Shown: positions 49,324-58,510 of the stretch, piece by piece
Layout of the letters: each line of letters opens with the position of its first letter
Position numbering within the stretch: the stretch's first letter is position 1
Origin: Rhodanobacter sp. Root480
Lineage (GTDB): Bacteria > Pseudomonadota > Gammaproteobacteria > Xanthomonadales > Rhodanobacteraceae
NCBI RefSeq assembly: GCF_001426645.1
Contig: NZ_LMEX01000001.1
Coordinates: 186,449-250,448 of the forward strand
Reading direction: 5' to 3'
DNA length: 64,000 nucleotides
Program-made: the position numbers and the translations under genes
Notes under the pieces: model-generated
Seen by the model: only the letters and a program-made list of their open reading frames with translations
Databases searched by the model: none
Told to the model about the DNA's origin: nothing

Positions 49324-51627
49324 ATGGAATTGCATCATCCGTATCGCAGCCGGCGTATCAGCATTGCGGTGGCGTTGGCGCTCTTGATGCCGATGGGCGC
49401 GTGGGGGCAGCCGTTGGCGGCGACTGAAGCGGGCGCGGGGCGGGGTGAGCCCGAGGCAGTGGCGGCTGCCGAGCAGCCTGTCGCGTCGTCAGGCGATACG
49501 TCGACGACCAATCTGGGCACCGTGATGGTCACCGCCAACAAGCGCAGCGAGCGCCTGCAGGACGTGCCGATGGCGGTGTCGGCGGTGTCGGGCAACGATC
49601 TTCAGCGCCAGAGCGCGCAGGGTTTTTCCGATTACGCCAGCCAGGTGCCGGGCCTCAATGTCGTGTCGCAAGGACCGGGCCAGACGCAGCTCACGTTGCG
49701 CGGCGTCACCTCGGGTGCCAACACGCCGAACGCCACGGTGGGCACGTATATCGACGACACGCCCTACGGCTCCAGCACGGTCTATTCCGCGGGCAGCGTG
49801 TTGACGCCGGATATCGACCCGGCTGATCTGGAGCGGATCGAAGTGCTGCGGGGCCCGCAGGGCACGCTTTACGGCTCGAACACCCTGGGCGGCCTGCTGA
49901 AATTCGTCACGGTGAAGCCGGACAGCACGGCGGTTGCCGGCCGCATTTCGGTGGGCGGCAGCAGCGTGTCGGGCGGCGAAGGCGGGATGGATTCGCACGC
50001 CATGTTCAACGTGCCGCTGATCAAGGATGCGCTGGCGCTGCGCGTGAATGCGTACGCGCGCCACGATCCAGGCTATATCGACAACGTGGCCACCGGCGAG
50101 AAGGACGTCAACGACGCCGAAGTGCGCGGTGGTCGTGCGCAATTGATGTGGACGCCATCGGAGGCTTTCTCGCTGCGGTTGTCGGCACTGGCGCAGAACC
50201 TCCATGGCAATGCGCTGGCCAACGGCGGCGTCGATGTGGATCCGCTGACGTTGAAACCGCTCTACGGCGACCTCAAGCAAAGCCGCGCGCCCGGCACCGG
50301 CAATTTCGGCGTGCGCTATCGCCTGTACGACGCCAGCATCAATGCGGATTTCGGTTGGAGCCAGCTCGTTTCGGTGAGCAGCTACAGCACGCTGGATCGG
50401 CAATCCAACCCCGACGCGACCGTCGCCTATGGCCCCATCGTCAACCCCGCGCTCGGGCTGGACAACGGCGGCTACTCGATCAACGGTCCTATTCACCTGG
50501 GCAAGTTCACCCAGGAATTGCGGCTGCAATCGCCCGAGGACCGGACGCTCGAATGGCGCGCTGGCGTGTTCTATACCCGCGAGCACACCACCAACCAGCA
50601 GGACGTGCTGAGTTTCGACGCCACCACCGGCGAACCGATCGCGTTGCCCTTCACACTGGGGCACATCGCGGTGGGCCCGGCGACCTTCACCGAATGGGCT
50701 GGCTATGGCGACATCACCTGGCATGCCACGTCGCAGTTCAGCCTGCTGCTGGGCGCCCGCTACACGCATGACCGCACCACCTTCAACCAGAGCGGTACCG
50801 GCATCCTGGTGGGCGACAGCGACTTCACCATCAAGGGCTCGGACAGCCCCACCACCTTCCTGTTGAACCCCAGCTTCAAGTTCAGCGACGACCTGATGGC
50901 CTACGTGCGCGTCGCCTCGGGCTATCGGCCGGGTGGCCCCAACGTGGGGGTGCCGCCGGGCCTTGGTGCGCCGGAGACCTTTGGTCCGGACAAGTTGGTG
51001 AGCTACGAGCTGGGCTTGAAGTCGACCATGCTCGACAAGCGCATGGCGCTGGACGTGGCCGCCTTCTACATCGACTGGGACAAGATCCAGCTGACCTCCT
51101 TCGCCGGCGGTTTCAGCTTCCTGGGCAACGGCGGCAAGGCCCGCAGCCAGGGCGTGGAAGCGAACTGGCAGTACGCCGCGGCACCGGGCCTGGTACTTTC
51201 GGCCAATGCCACCTGGACCGATGCCGAGTTGACGGCGGACACGCCACCGGGCTTGTTCGGCTACAAGGGCGACCGCCTGCCGTGGGTGCCGAAATGGAAC
51301 GCCCATGTCGGCATCGACTACGACTTCCCGCTGGCAGGGGCCTGGTCCGGTTTCGTCGGCGGCAGCTACAGCCATGTCGGCGAACGCAAGACCGATTTCC
51401 AGGCCGTGCCCGGCCCGCGCTTCGACGCACCCGGCTACAACGGCGTCGACTTGCGCGCAGGCGTGAACATCAACAACTGGACGCTCAAGGCCTACGTCAA
51501 GAACCTCACCGACGACCGCGGCATCAGCTCGATGGCGTCGGAAACCATCGATCCGCTTGGCAGCCCGTTCGGCGTGGTCTACGTGACGCCGCGCACCGTC
51601 GGCCTGTCGGCCAGCGTCAGTTTCTGA
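49324..51627 (+). CDS. TonB-dependent receptor
   Basis: 767 residues. Signal peptide (about 1-28), then a TonB-box region near TNLGTVMVTANKRSER (about 58-73), plug domain with DVPMAVSAVSGNDLQRQSAQ and RIEVLRGPQGTLYGSNTLGG (about 169-188), and a 22-strand barrel ending SASVSF (C-terminal Phe). It moves a ligand through the outer membrane using proton motive force from ExbBD-TonB, which is not in the window. The ligand is unknown; the four downstream genes on the same strand suggest a peptide-like compound. ATG after GGGGAG. Confidence 0.93.
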   Translation: MELHHPYRSRRISIAVALALLMPMGAWGQPLAATEAGAGRGEPEAVAAAEQPVASSGDTSTTNLGTVMVTANKRSERLQDVPMAVSAVSGNDLQRQSAQGFSDYASQVPGLNVVSQGPGQTQLTLRGVTSGANTPNATVGTYIDDTPYGSSTVYSAGSVLTPDIDPADLERIEVLRGPQGTLYGSNTLGGLLKFVTVKPDSTAVAGRISVGGSSVSGGEGGMDSHAMFNVPLIKDALALRVNAYARHDPGYIDNVATGEKDVNDAEVRGGRAQLMWTPSEAFSLRLSALAQNLHGNALANGGVDVDPLTLKPLYGDLKQSRAPGTGNFGVRYRLYDASINADFGWSQLVSVSSYSTLDRQSNPDATVAYGPIVNPALGLDNGGYSINGPIHLGKFTQELRLQSPEDRTLEWRAGVFYTREHTTNQQDVLSFDATTGEPIALPFTLGHIAVGPATFTEWAGYGDITWHATSQFSLLLGARYTHDRTTFNQSGTGILVGDSDFTIKGSDSPTTFLLNPSFKFSDDLMAYVRVASGYRPGGPNVGVPPGLGAPETFGPDKLVSYELGLKSTMLDKRMALDVAAFYIDWDKIQLTSFAGGFSFLGNGGKARSQGVEANWQYAAAPGLVLSANATWTDAELTADTPPGLFGYKGDRLPWVPKWNAHVGIDYDFPLAGAWSGFVGGSYSHVGERKTDFQAVPGPRFDAPGYNGVDLRAGVNINNWTLKAYVKNLTDDRGISSMASETIDPLGSPFGVVYVTPRTVGLSASVSF

Positions 51628-51664
51628 GCCTGTCCCGTCATCGCCATCTTTCTGGAGTGTGTCC

Positions 51665-53692
51665 ATGAATCGTTATGCGAAGCTCGCCGTGGCGTTGGCC
51701 CTCAGCCTGTGCACCGGCCTGGCCACCGCACAGGTGCCGCCGTCGCCGACAGTTCCGGCGCCCGCCGGCTCGACCGTGTTGCCGGCACCGGCCAAGGTGA
51801 CGGCCGCCACCGCCGTGACCAGCGCGTCCGAGGGTGATGCCCACGCGCTGACCGAAGCGGATCTCACCACCTTCTTCGACGGCCTGGTGCCTTACGCGCT
51901 CAAGCGGGGCGACGTGGCCGGCGGCGTCATCAGCGTGGTGAAGGACGGCAAGCTGCTGTTTGCCCGCGGCTACGGCTATGCCGACCTGAAAACGCGCAAG
52001 CCACCGTCACCGGAAACCACGCTGTTCCGCCCCGGTTCCACCTCCAAGCTGTTCACCTGGACCGCGGTGATGCAGCAGGTGGAGCAGGGCAAGCTGGATC
52101 TGGACAAGGACGTCAACACCTATCTCGACTTCAAGATCCCCCCGCGCGACGGCAAGCCGATCACCCTGCGCCAGATCATGACCCACACCGCGGGTTTCGA
52201 GGACACCGCCCGCGGCCTGCTGCCGGCGACCACGGATGAAGTGGATCTGGAGAAATACCTGAAGACCCACATCCCCGCGCGGATCTATCCGCCGGGCCAG
52301 GTCGTGGCGTATTCCAACTACGGCTGCGGCCTGGCCGGCTATATCGTGCAGCGGGTATCGGGCGAGCCGTTTGCCGATTACATCAAGCACCACATCTTCG
52401 ATCCGCTGGGCATGCAGCACTCCAGCTTTGCGCAGCCGTTGCCGCCGGATCTCGCGCCGCTGATGGCGAAGGGCTACGAGAGCGTGTCCGACGGCAAGCC
52501 GCGTCCGTTCGAGCCGGTGGACCCGGCACCGGCCGGTGCGATGAGCAGCTCGGCCACCGACATGGCGAAGTTCATGATCGCCCAGTTGCAGGGCGGTCGC
52601 TTCGGTGACACGCGCATCCTGCAACAGGCCACGGCCGAGCTGATGCACAGCCCGCAGCACACCGCCGCACCGGGCCTGCCCGGGTTCGACCTGGGCTTCT
52701 ACCAGGAGGACAGCCACGGCCAGCGCATCATCGGCCACGGCGGCGACACGGTGGTGTTCCACAGCGATCTGCACCTGCTGCTGGATGCGAACGTGGGCAT
52801 CTTCATGTCGTTCAACAGCGCCGGCAGCGAGGGCGGCGCGCATGTGATCCGCAAGGCGGTATTCCAGTCCTTCCTCGACCGCTACTTCCCGTATGACGCA
52901 CCCGCGGAACCCACGGTGGCCAGCGCGAAAAAGGATGCCGCACGCGTCGCCGGCTGGTACGAATCCAGCCGCCGCAACGACAGCGCGCTGCGTCCCTTGT
53001 ATCTGCTGGGCCAGACCAGCGTGGTGCCGCAGCCGGATGGCACCATCGTCGTCTCGATATGGAACAACTACGCCGGCAAGCCGCTGCACTGGCGCGAAGT
53101 GGGGCCGCTGACCTGGCGCGAAGTGAACGGTGACGCGCATCTGAAATTCGTCACCGACGACAAGGGCGATATTCTGTACTGGGCCACCGACGTCGAAGCG
53201 CCCGTGTTCGTGTTCCAGCGCGTTTCCGCCGCACGCTCGATGAGCTCGGTGAGCCTCTGGGGCGGGCTGTCGTTCCTGGCGGTGATCGTCGCGCTGCTGA
53301 GCTGGGGCATCGGTGGCTGGGTACGTCGCCACTATGGCCGTTTGATCGCGTTGAACGCGGCGCAGCGGCGCTCGCGCCTGCTGTCGCGGCTGGGCCTGCT
53401 GGCGCTGTTCATCGACATTGGCGGCTGGATCGCCCTGCTGGTGAGTTCGACCATCAGCGAGGACATGCTGCTGCAGGGCAGGATGACGCCGTGGCTGTAC
53501 CTGCTCTACGTACTGGGCGTGCTGGCCCTGCTCGGCGCGTTGGCGGTGGTGGTGCATGCGGTGCGCAGCTGGATGGCGCCGCGGCGTGGCCGCTGGGTGC
53601 TGGCCGGCGAAACCCTGCTGGCGCTGGCGGCGATCTACCTGAGCTGGTTCATCGTGGTGTTCGGGTTGATCAGCTTCAACGTCCGCTATTGA
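51665..53692 (+). CDS. Serine hydrolase (beta-lactamase family) with C-terminal membrane domain
   Basis: 675 residues. Signal peptide MNRYAKLAVALALSLCTGLATA, then a class-C beta-lactamase/DD-peptidase fold: FRPGSTSKLFTWTA (Ser-x-x-Lys, about 123-126), YSNYG (about 217) and IGHGGDTV (about 358). A linker domain (about 420-520), then four hydrophobic helices (about 530-560, 580-605, 615-640, 650-672). So the catalytic domain should face the periplasm, tethered to the inner membrane. The class can cleave D-amino-acid peptides or esters. Likely processes what the receptor imports; 37 bases after the receptor gene. Confidence 0.88.
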   Translation: MNRYAKLAVALALSLCTGLATAQVPPSPTVPAPAGSTVLPAPAKVTAATAVTSASEGDAHALTEADLTTFFDGLVPYALKRGDVAGGVISVVKDGKLLFARGYGYADLKTRKPPSPETTLFRPGSTSKLFTWTAVMQQVEQGKLDLDKDVNTYLDFKIPPRDGKPITLRQIMTHTAGFEDTARGLLPATTDEVDLEKYLKTHIPARIYPPGQVVAYSNYGCGLAGYIVQRVSGEPFADYIKHHIFDPLGMQHSSFAQPLPPDLAPLMAKGYESVSDGKPRPFEPVDPAPAGAMSSSATDMAKFMIAQLQGGRFGDTRILQQATAELMHSPQHTAAPGLPGFDLGFYQEDSHGQRIIGHGGDTVVFHSDLHLLLDANVGIFMSFNSAGSEGGAHVIRKAVFQSFLDRYFPYDAPAEPTVASAKKDAARVAGWYESSRRNDSALRPLYLLGQTSVVPQPDGTIVVSIWNNYAGKPLHWREVGPLTWREVNGDAHLKFVTDDKGDILYWATDVEAPVFVFQRVSAARSMSSVSLWGGLSFLAVIVALLSWGIGGWVRRHYGRLIALNAAQRRSRLLSRLGLLALFIDIGGWIALLVSSTISEDMLLQGRMTPWLYLLYVLGVLALLGALAVVVHAVRSWMAPRRGRWVLAGETLLALAAIYLSWFIVVFGLISFNVRY

Positions 53693-53746
53693 TCTCACCG
53701 CGCGGCGGCGAACCCCCGCCGCCGCGCTTTATCCGGGAATACACGC

Positions 53747-54757
53747 ATGAACGTTCATGAGTGCGGGCGGTTGCGCCTGCAAGCGACGCAGAAGAGCTGG
53801 GCGATCAAGGCGCCATTCCACATCACCGGCTACACCTTCACCGCGTTCGATGCGCTGATCGTCGAGCTCACGGATGAGCAGGGCCGGACCGGCCGCGGCG
53901 AAGCGCAGGGCGTCTATTACCGCCACGACACGCCGGCCACCATGCAGGTGCAGATCGAGGCCTTGCGTGCGCAGATCGAGGCCGGCATCGACCGCCAGAC
54001 GTTGCAGAAACTGCTGCCCGCCGGCGGCGCGCGCAACGCGCTCGATTGCGCCCTGTGGGATCTCGAAGCCAAACGCAGCGGCAAGCCAGTGTGGCAACTG
54101 GCCGGGCTGGATACGCCCAGGCCGTTGCGTACTACCTACACGCTGGGCGCGGAAGAACCGGAAGCCATGGCCGAAGGCGCAAAAGCCTATGCCGCCGCCC
54201 GCGCGATCAAGCTGAAACTCACCGACGACGGCCGCAGCGCCGAGCGCGTGCTTGCCGTACGCGAGGCGCGGCCGGACGTGTGGCTGATGGTCGACGCGAA
54301 CCAGGGTTTCACCCGCGAGTCCTTCGCGCGCCTGCTGCCCACGTTGGCCGAGGCGCGGGTGGACGTGGTCGAGCAGCCGTTCCCGGTCGGCAAGGAAGAC
54401 TGGCTGGACGGCCTGGATCGGCCGATACGCGTTGCCGCCGACGAAAGCGTGCAGGATCGCGGCGACCTGGAAAAAATGGTGGGCCGCGTCGATGTCATCA
54501 ACATCAAGCTGGACAAATGCGGCGGCCTCACCGAGGCGCTGGAAATTGCCGCCAGGGCACGCAAGCTGGGCTTCGATTTGATGGTGGGCAATATGGGCGG
54601 CTCGTCGCTGGCGATGGCTCCGGCATTCGTGGTGGGCCAGTTGTGCGACGTGGTGGACCTGGACGGCCCGATCAGCCTGATCGACGATTACGCCCCGTCG
54701 GTGGTTTATGAGGACGGCAATGTGTGGTGTTCCGACGCCGTCTGGGGCGGTGCGTAA
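53747..54757 (+). CDS. Dipeptide epimerase (enolase superfamily, muconate-lactonizing subgroup)
   Basis: 336 residues. L-Ala-D/L-Glu-epimerase-like. Catalytic set is complete: KLK-type base in RAIKLKL (about 153-157), metal ligands Asp in MVDANQG (about 182), Glu in VVEQPFP (about 208) and Asp in AADES (about 231), and the second Lys in INIKLDKCGG (about 253-258). In relatives it inverts the D-Glu or other residue of an L-Ala-D-Glu dipeptide from murein. The exact dipeptide cannot be read. 54 bases after the hydrolase. Confidence 0.9.
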   Translation: MNVHECGRLRLQATQKSWAIKAPFHITGYTFTAFDALIVELTDEQGRTGRGEAQGVYYRHDTPATMQVQIEALRAQIEAGIDRQTLQKLLPAGGARNALDCALWDLEAKRSGKPVWQLAGLDTPRPLRTTYTLGAEEPEAMAEGAKAYAAARAIKLKLTDDGRSAERVLAVREARPDVWLMVDANQGFTRESFARLLPTLAEARVDVVEQPFPVGKEDWLDGLDRPIRVAADESVQDRGDLEKMVGRVDVINIKLDKCGGLTEALEIAARARKLGFDLMVGNMGGSSLAMAPAFVVGQLCDVVDLDGPISLIDDYAPSVVYEDGNVWCSDAVWGGA

Positions 54758-54764
54758 TCCGCCC

Positions 54765-54846
54765 TGTAGGAGCGACTTCAGTCGCGATGCTCTTGCCTCT
54801 ATTGAAACTCCAGAGCAGAAGCATCGCGGCTGAAGCCGCTCCTACA
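54765..54846. repeat. Family A palindromic repeat inside the receptor cluster
   Basis: TGTAGGAGCGACTTCAGTCG ... CGGCTGAAGCCGCTCCTACA. It lies between the epimerase and the POT transporter, whose ATG follows 26 bases later. As in the met operon, it is an intragenic-operon hairpin. Confidence 0.85.
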
Positions 54847-54872
54847 AGTGAGAACTGGAGAGAGTAGACAGC

Positions 54873-56174
54873 ATGATTCCAGCCACGCGCGAGAAAAACT
54901 GGTTCGGCCATCCGCGCGGCCTGAGCGTGCTGTTCCTCACCGAAATGTGGGAGATGTTCTCCTTCTTCGGCATGCGGGCGCTGCTGGTCTATTACATGAC
55001 CAAGCACCTGGACATGGATCAGGAGTACGCCTCGCTGGTGTATGGCGCCTACGCGGCGTTCGTGTATTTCACGCCGGTGTTCGGCGGCATGATCGCCGAC
55101 CGCTGGCTGGGCCGGCGCAACGCGGTGGTGATCGGCGGAATCACCATGGCGCTGGGTCATTTCATGATGGCGTCCGAGCCGCTGTTCTACCCGGCGCTGG
55201 CCACCATCGCGCTGGGCAACGGCCTGTTCCTGCCCAGCCTGGCCAGCCAGATCGAAGGCCTCTATCGCGACGGCGATCCGCGCAGCAAGACGGCTTACAA
55301 CATCTATTACGTGGGCATCAACCTGGGCGGCTTCCTGGCGCCACTGGTGTGCGGGTCGCTGGGCGAGTGGTATGGCTGGCATTGGGGGTTCGCCGCCGCC
55401 GGCCTCGGCATGGTGCTGTCGGTGGTGATCTATCTGGCCGGCTGCCGCTACCTGCCGCCCGAACCGCCGCGGCGCAAGCGCGCGGCTACCCGGCCACCGG
55501 TGGATCGTGCGGTGATCGATCGCTTCATGCTGCTGATCGGCATCGCCGCCATCGTGGTGGTGTTCCGCGGCGCCTACGAGCAGACCGGCAACACCATCGC
55601 GCTGTGGGCCGACCAGGGCGTCGATCGCCACTTGGGGGACTGGGTCATTCCGATGACCTGGTTCCAGGCGATCAACTCGCTGGTGGTGTTTGCCTTTACC
55701 CCGCTGCTGGTGGCGCGCTGGGCGCGGCTGGCGCGGCGCGGCGTGGAAACGCCCTGGCTGGACAAGATGGCATTCGGCGCCTTCATCGTGGGCGCTTCGT
55801 TCCTGATGCTGGCCGCGGTGGAAGCGTGGTGCGCGGCGCACGGCACGCGCGCCAGCTGGCTGTGGTTGTTCGCGTTCTTCGTGCTGCTGACCACGGGCGA
55901 GCTGTACATCCTGCCGGTGGGGCTGGGCCTGTTCGGGCGCATGGCGCCGGAAGGTTTTCGCGCCACCAGCATCGCCACGTGGTTCTTCGCCGGCTTCTTC
56001 GGCAACCTGCTGGCTGGTGCGCTGGGGACCTTGTGGAGCCAGCTGAGCCACGCGTGGTTCTTCACCCTGATCGCCGCCGTGGCGGGCCTGTCGGCGTCGC
56101 TTCTGTATATGCTGGGCCGCCGCATCGGCGACGTGGAAACCCATGCATCCGCGGCCGTGGTGCTGGCGCGATGA
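54873..56174 (+). CDS. POT/PTR-family peptide transporter (shortened)
   Basis: 433 residues, about 12 helices; typical bacterial POTs are about 490-500 with 14. PTR2 signature YNIYYVGINLGGFLAP (about 143-158) and GGMIADRWLGRRNAVVIGG (about 71-89) are present. The first-helix ExxER motif reads EMWEMF (about 24-29): the usual Arg, which is needed for proton coupling in other POTs, is replaced by Met. So the substrate or mechanism may differ. Imports di- or tripeptides in the family. Followed by the RpiR gene after 7 bases. Confidence 0.87.
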   Translation: MIPATREKNWFGHPRGLSVLFLTEMWEMFSFFGMRALLVYYMTKHLDMDQEYASLVYGAYAAFVYFTPVFGGMIADRWLGRRNAVVIGGITMALGHFMMASEPLFYPALATIALGNGLFLPSLASQIEGLYRDGDPRSKTAYNIYYVGINLGGFLAPLVCGSLGEWYGWHWGFAAAGLGMVLSVVIYLAGCRYLPPEPPRRKRAATRPPVDRAVIDRFMLLIGIAAIVVVFRGAYEQTGNTIALWADQGVDRHLGDWVIPMTWFQAINSLVVFAFTPLLVARWARLARRGVETPWLDKMAFGAFIVGASFLMLAAVEAWCAAHGTRASWLWLFAFFVLLTTGELYILPVGLGLFGRMAPEGFRATSIATWFFAGFFGNLLAGALGTLWSQLSHAWFFTLIAAVAGLSASLLYMLGRRIGDVETHASAAVVLAR

Positions 56175-56181
56175 GAAAACG

Positions 56182-57099
56182 ATGACCAAAGACCTGCAAA
56201 AGAAACTGAAAAGCCGCTGGGACAGCTTCACCGCGTCCGAGCAGAAGATCGCCACCCACCTGCTCAACAACATCAGCGGCATCCCGTTCGAAACCGCCGC
56301 GTCGCTGGGCAAGCAGGTGGGCGTGAGCGCGATGACGGTGGGCCGTTTCCTGCGCAATCTGGGCTACGCCGGGCTGGGGGAGTTGAAGGAGGAACTGCGC
56401 GGCGAGGCGCCTTGGCTGAAGCTGTACAAGGCGCCGCTGCCGACGAGCGATGCGGATTTCGTCAGCGAGAACCTGCAGGCGGAAATCCGCGGGCTCACCG
56501 ACGTGCATGAATTGGCACGCACCGAGGAGTGGCGAACCATCGTCAGGATGCTGATCGAGGCGGACAAGGTGTCGATCGCCAGTTTCCAGCACGGGCGCTT
56601 TCTGGGCCTGGGTTTCGCCAGCCTGCTGGAACACGTGCGGCCGCGGGTCACGTTCGACTCCGGTGCGGATGGTGCGTACACCGAGCTGCTGCTGGACTCC
56701 ACCCCGCAAAGCTGCGTGGTGCTGATCGACGTGCGGCGCTACTCGCGCCATTTCCGGCTGCTGGCCGACGAGGTGGCGGCACGCGGCATTCCGCTGGTGA
56801 TCATCACCGACACGCAGTGCTACTGGGCGCGCCAGCTGACGCCGAACGTGCTGATGGTGCCGCTGCGCGCCGAGCGCGCCTGGCACAGCCTGGGCACGTT
56901 CACCGCCCTGTTCAGCCTGTTGATCAGCGCGATGACGCGCGAGATGGGCGACGTGCTGGGCCGCATCAGCGACATCACCCAACTGCGGCAGAAGTTCGTC
57001 GGCTACGTGGGGCCGTCGCTGGCGGCGCGCGTCGACACCAAGCCGCCGGTGGCTACCAAGCCCGCCGCACGGCGCAGGAAAAAGCCTGATCCGTCCTAG
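56182..57099 (+). CDS. MurR/RpiR-family transcriptional regulator
   Basis: 305 residues. N-terminal HTH_6 (about 1-78; ASLGKQVGVSAMTVGRFLRN), then a linker and SIS domain (about 120-260; CVVLIDVRRYSRHF..., VIITDTQCYW), which in MurR binds MurNAc-6-phosphate and in RpiR sugar phosphates. C-terminal tail is basic. Being the last gene of the cluster, it is likely to regulate the cluster. The start MTKDLQKKLKSR is the usual first helix. A sugar-phosphate ligand fits a murein-derived substrate. Confidence 0.88.
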   Translation: MTKDLQKKLKSRWDSFTASEQKIATHLLNNISGIPFETAASLGKQVGVSAMTVGRFLRNLGYAGLGELKEELRGEAPWLKLYKAPLPTSDADFVSENLQAEIRGLTDVHELARTEEWRTIVRMLIEADKVSIASFQHGRFLGLGFASLLEHVRPRVTFDSGADGAYTELLLDSTPQSCVVLIDVRRYSRHFRLLADEVAARGIPLVIITDTQCYWARQLTPNVLMVPLRAERAWHSLGTFTALFSLLISAMTREMGDVLGRISDITQLRQKFVGYVGPSLAARVDTKPPVATKPAARRRKKPDPS

Positions 57100-57124
57100 G
57101 GGCTTCCATGGTGGGAGCAACCCC

Positions 57125-57201
57125 TGTGGGAGCGGCTTCAGCCGCGATGCTTTTGCTCTGGATCTCCACCGAAGAGCATCGCGGCTGAAGCCGCTCCTAC
57201 A
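57125..57201. repeat. Family A palindromic repeat
   Basis: TGTGGGAGCGGCTTCAGCCG ... CGGCTGAAGCCGCTCCTACA, preceded by a degenerate half (GGTGGGAGCAACCCC). It lies between the RpiR gene and a convergent DUF4124 gene. Confidence 0.85.
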
Positions 57202-57217
57202 GAAAGACGGGTGACGC

Positions 57218-57856
57218 TCAGCAGCGCAGGCGACCGCCGGCCAGCGTTTCGCAAGGATGGAACGTCGGCGGCCTCGGCCCCATGGGACGATCACCGTCAT
57301 GGCCGCGATCGTGGTCGCGATCACGGTGCCCGTCATGGCGGCGCGGCCAGCGCGGTGAGGCGCCCCAATACGGAGAGGCGTAGATGCCGGGCGGCTGGGT
57401 CAGTTCATCCTGGTACTGGGCGTTCTGCTGGCGCAGCGTTTCGTTCTCGATCAGCAGGTGCTGGCGGTTGGCCTCCGCGTCGGCCAGTGCTTGTTGCTGC
57501 GCCTGTTGTTCGCGCTGTTGCGCAGCGGCAGCGGCCTCGTCTGCCTGGCGTTGCGCGCGTTCGTTTTCCGCCTGCACATGGGCCTCCAGACGCTGCTGGT
57601 AGAGCGCCTGCAGTTGGCGTGCGTCGGCATAGTTTTTCGCCGCGTCGAGTTGGCCCAGCCGCAGGTAGCGGTCGATGATTTCGGTGTCGTCCGCGCGATG
57701 CAGCAACTCGCCGCTGCTGGGGCAGGGCTTGTCGGTGTATTCGACCTGGCCGCCATGGCTGCATTTGTAGATGTTCTGCGCCAGCACCGGTCCCGCCGCT
57801 ACCGAAAGCAGCAGTGCCAGACAAGGCGATAACCGGGCAAGGGTCGAGGTGTTCAT
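57218..57856 (-). CDS. Exported DUF4124 protein with coiled coil
   Basis: 212 residues. Signal peptide MNTSTLARLSPCLALLLSVAAGPVLA. The DUF4124 core is NIYKCSHGGQVEYTDKPCPS (about 28-47), with its two Cys. It is followed by a long Gln/Ala/Glu-rich helix (about 70-145; AENERAQRQADEAAAAAQQREQQ region) and an Arg/His/Asp-rich end. Function unknown; periplasmic. Start chosen at the signal peptide. Confidence 0.78.
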   Translation of the reverse strand: MNTSTLARLSPCLALLLSVAAGPVLAQNIYKCSHGGQVEYTDKPCPSSGELLHRADDTEIIDRYLRLGQLDAAKNYADARQLQALYQQRLEAHVQAENERAQRQADEAAAAAQQREQQAQQQALADAEANRQHLLIENETLRQQNAQYQDELTQPPGIYASPYWGASPRWPRRHDGHRDRDHDRGHDGDRPMGPRPPTFHPCETLAGGRLRC

Positions 57857-57940
57857 GGCAACGGCATTCTGCACCGAAACGCGTCAGGAAAAAGTGGCCA
57901 GCCTGAACCGATGCAATCCGACCGTGATGGCGCCCGGATC

Positions 57941-58510
57941 CTAGACCGCCACCGCCTCACCCGTCGAGCGGCGCCACGCACGCAGGCCGATCACCGCCAG
58001 CACGATGAAGGCCACGTACAGCACCGCGGTGATCAGCAGCGACTTGTAGACGTACTCACCCACGTACAACACATCGACGGTGATCCACAGCCACCACGCG
58101 GCGATGTGCCGGCGGCCCTGCCACCATTGCGCCACCAGGCTGAAAGCGGTGAGCGCCGCATCGAGCCAGGGCAGCGCGGCATCCGTCCAGCGATGCATGG
58201 CGAAGCCCAGCGCCAGTGCCCCCAGCGCGCCGACGCTGACGTGTTGCAGCGCGTGCCGGAATGGCAGCGGCGCCAGTTGCACCCGGCCGTGGTCGTCCAG
58301 GTGCTGCATCCAGCGCACCCAGCCGTAGACGATCATCACGGCGAAGGCGCCCTGCAGCAGGGCGTCGGAGTACAGCTTGGCGTCGATGAAGATCCACGAG
58401 TAGATCAGCACCGACACCAGCCCGATCGGCCAGCACCAGGGCCGCCGCCGCGCCGTAAGCCACACGGCGAGGGCGCTGACCAGTGCCCCGATGAGCTCGA
58501 TCCAGCTCAT
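57941..58510 (-). CDS. PnuC-family permease, probable thiamin transporter (PnuT)
   Basis: 189 residues, about seven helices. RRPWCWPIGLVSVLIYSWIFIDAKLYSDALLQ (about 22-53, in pieces WCWPIGLVSVLIYSWIF and KLYSDALLQ) and WWLWITVDVLYVGEYVYKSL (about 139-158) are PnuC signatures. PnuC moves nicotinamide riboside; PnuT moves thiamin. It overlaps the receptor gene stop as ATGA, and the pair is under a TPP riboswitch, so thiamin is far more likely. I leave the symbol empty because the sequence alone cannot tell PnuC from PnuT. Confidence 0.85.
   Translation of the reverse strand: MSWIELIGALVSALAVWLTARRRPWCWPIGLVSVLIYSWIFIDAKLYSDALLQGAFAVMIVYGWVRWMQHLDDHGRVQLAPLPFRHALQHVSVGALGALALGFAMHRWTDAALPWLDAALTAFSLVAQWWQGRRHIAAWWLWITVDVLYVGEYVYKSLLITAVLYVAFIVLAVIGLRAWRRSTGEAVAV

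Noticed and set aside
49489..51666. 725-codon minus-strand frame over the TonB receptor
   Set aside because: Typical antisense open frame of a GC-rich gene; rich in Gln, His, Arg and Val without a fold.
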